Assembly: GCA_032718475.1 (NCBI GenBank) | Contig: JAUCBJ010000901.1 | Coordinates: forward strand, 1-44,963 | Direction of reading: 5' to 3' | DNA from: Nemertoderma westbladi | Lineage: Eukaryota > Xenacoelomorpha > Nemertodermatida > Nemertodermatidae | Length of the DNA: 44,963 bases | In this document: piece by piece, positions 44,664 to 44,963 of the stretch | Layout: the number at the start of each line of letters is the position of its first letter | How positions within the stretch are numbered: the first letter of the stretch is position 1 | The notes under the pieces: model-generated | What the model was told of the DNA's origin: nothing | Databases searched by the model: none | Seen by the model: only the letters and a program-made list of their open reading frames with translations | Made by a program: the position numbers and the translations under genes

Positions 44664-44963
44664 GGGGGCGCGTTCATAAAGTATGTTAAGGGGGCGTTCA
44701 TAAAATATGTCACCAAAATTTTCTAGATTTTTGACCCCCCCCCCCCCCCCCCCCCCCCCCCTCCTCTGCCACAAAGTGTGTCACGCAAGCTCGATCTGCG
44801 CCCCTCTGTCACATTAGTAAATTTGTAATACCCCCAAACATTACCATTTGTTATGCCAAGATACAATAAATTCAATCACTATCTACATTTTCTCACGGGC
44901 AAGTCATGTGTTCATTTTTACAGTATGTTCTCTTCAATGTATCTATTATACTCAGTGTTATTG
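44664..44963. repeat. Dispersed-repeat sequence with long poly(C) tract
   Basis: GGGGGCGTTCATAAA-type sequence occurs twice in tandem (44,664 and 44,684), each followed by a TATGT box. Then comes TTTTTGACCCCC..., with about 25 consecutive Cs at 44,737-44,761, and TGTGTCACGCAAGCTCG. No gene. Confidence 0.6.

Overview
The window is eukaryotic nuclear DNA, most likely from a marine invertebrate animal. It has an intron-split SPT5 elongation-factor gene, GT/AG splice sites, large tandem satellites, and animal-type mobile elements (Ty3/gypsy, piggyBac, MULE, LINE scraps, many short inverted-repeat elements). The background is AT-rich and no operons are visible. I cannot name the species from sequence alone. 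About 37% of the window is satellite DNA, and much of the rest is mobile-element sequence.

Layout. (1) 1-2.48 kb: gene-free, with a degenerate ~160-bp tandem repeat and a perfect 32-bp-arm palindrome. (2) 2.48-9.79 kb: a 21-bp satellite of about 348 copies with higher-order structure. (3) 9.8-13.5 kb: a candidate two-exon minus-strand gene (108 aa, unrecognised), whose 2.9-kb intron holds two copies of one inverted-repeat element and a broken LINE 3' end. (4) 14.46-20.59 kb: a 30-bp satellite of about 204 copies, followed almost at once by a 52-bp satellite of exactly 64 copies (20,674-24,001). (5) 24-27.8 kb: a scrap of LINE reverse transcriptase, a large foldback inverted repeat, a short inverted-repeat element, and sequence with nothing recognisable. 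(6) 27,787-33,280, minus strand: SPT5 (SUPT5H) in two coding exons, GC-rich against its surroundings. (7) 34,141-34,376: a short inverted-repeat element. (8) 34,424-41,572: a Ty3/gypsy retrotransposon with identical 172-bp LTRs and a 4-bp target duplication. Its pol is cut by a 2.6-kb DNA-transposon-like insertion with an 8-bp target duplication. (9) 41,724-42,605: a broken MULE transposase. (10) 42,817-44,659: a piggyBac element between TTAA sites that keeps only the acidic N-terminal part of its transposase. (11) The last 300 bp are repeat-derived and include a poly(C) tract.

SPT5 is the only gene whose function can be assigned with confidence. It is the large subunit of DSIF, which acts with RNA polymerase II. 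Everything else recognisable is repeat or transposon biology. The most informative observations are: a textbook -1 frameshift signal between gag and pol (UUUAAAC, 6-nt spacer, 11-bp stem); the clean nested insertion; the Asp-to-Asn change in the reverse-transcriptase active site; the piggyBac element with intact ends around an N-terminus-only ORF; and higher-order periodicity in all three satellites. I did not find a gene system that I can honestly call novel. The long open frames inside the satellites follow from the unit lengths being multiples of three.
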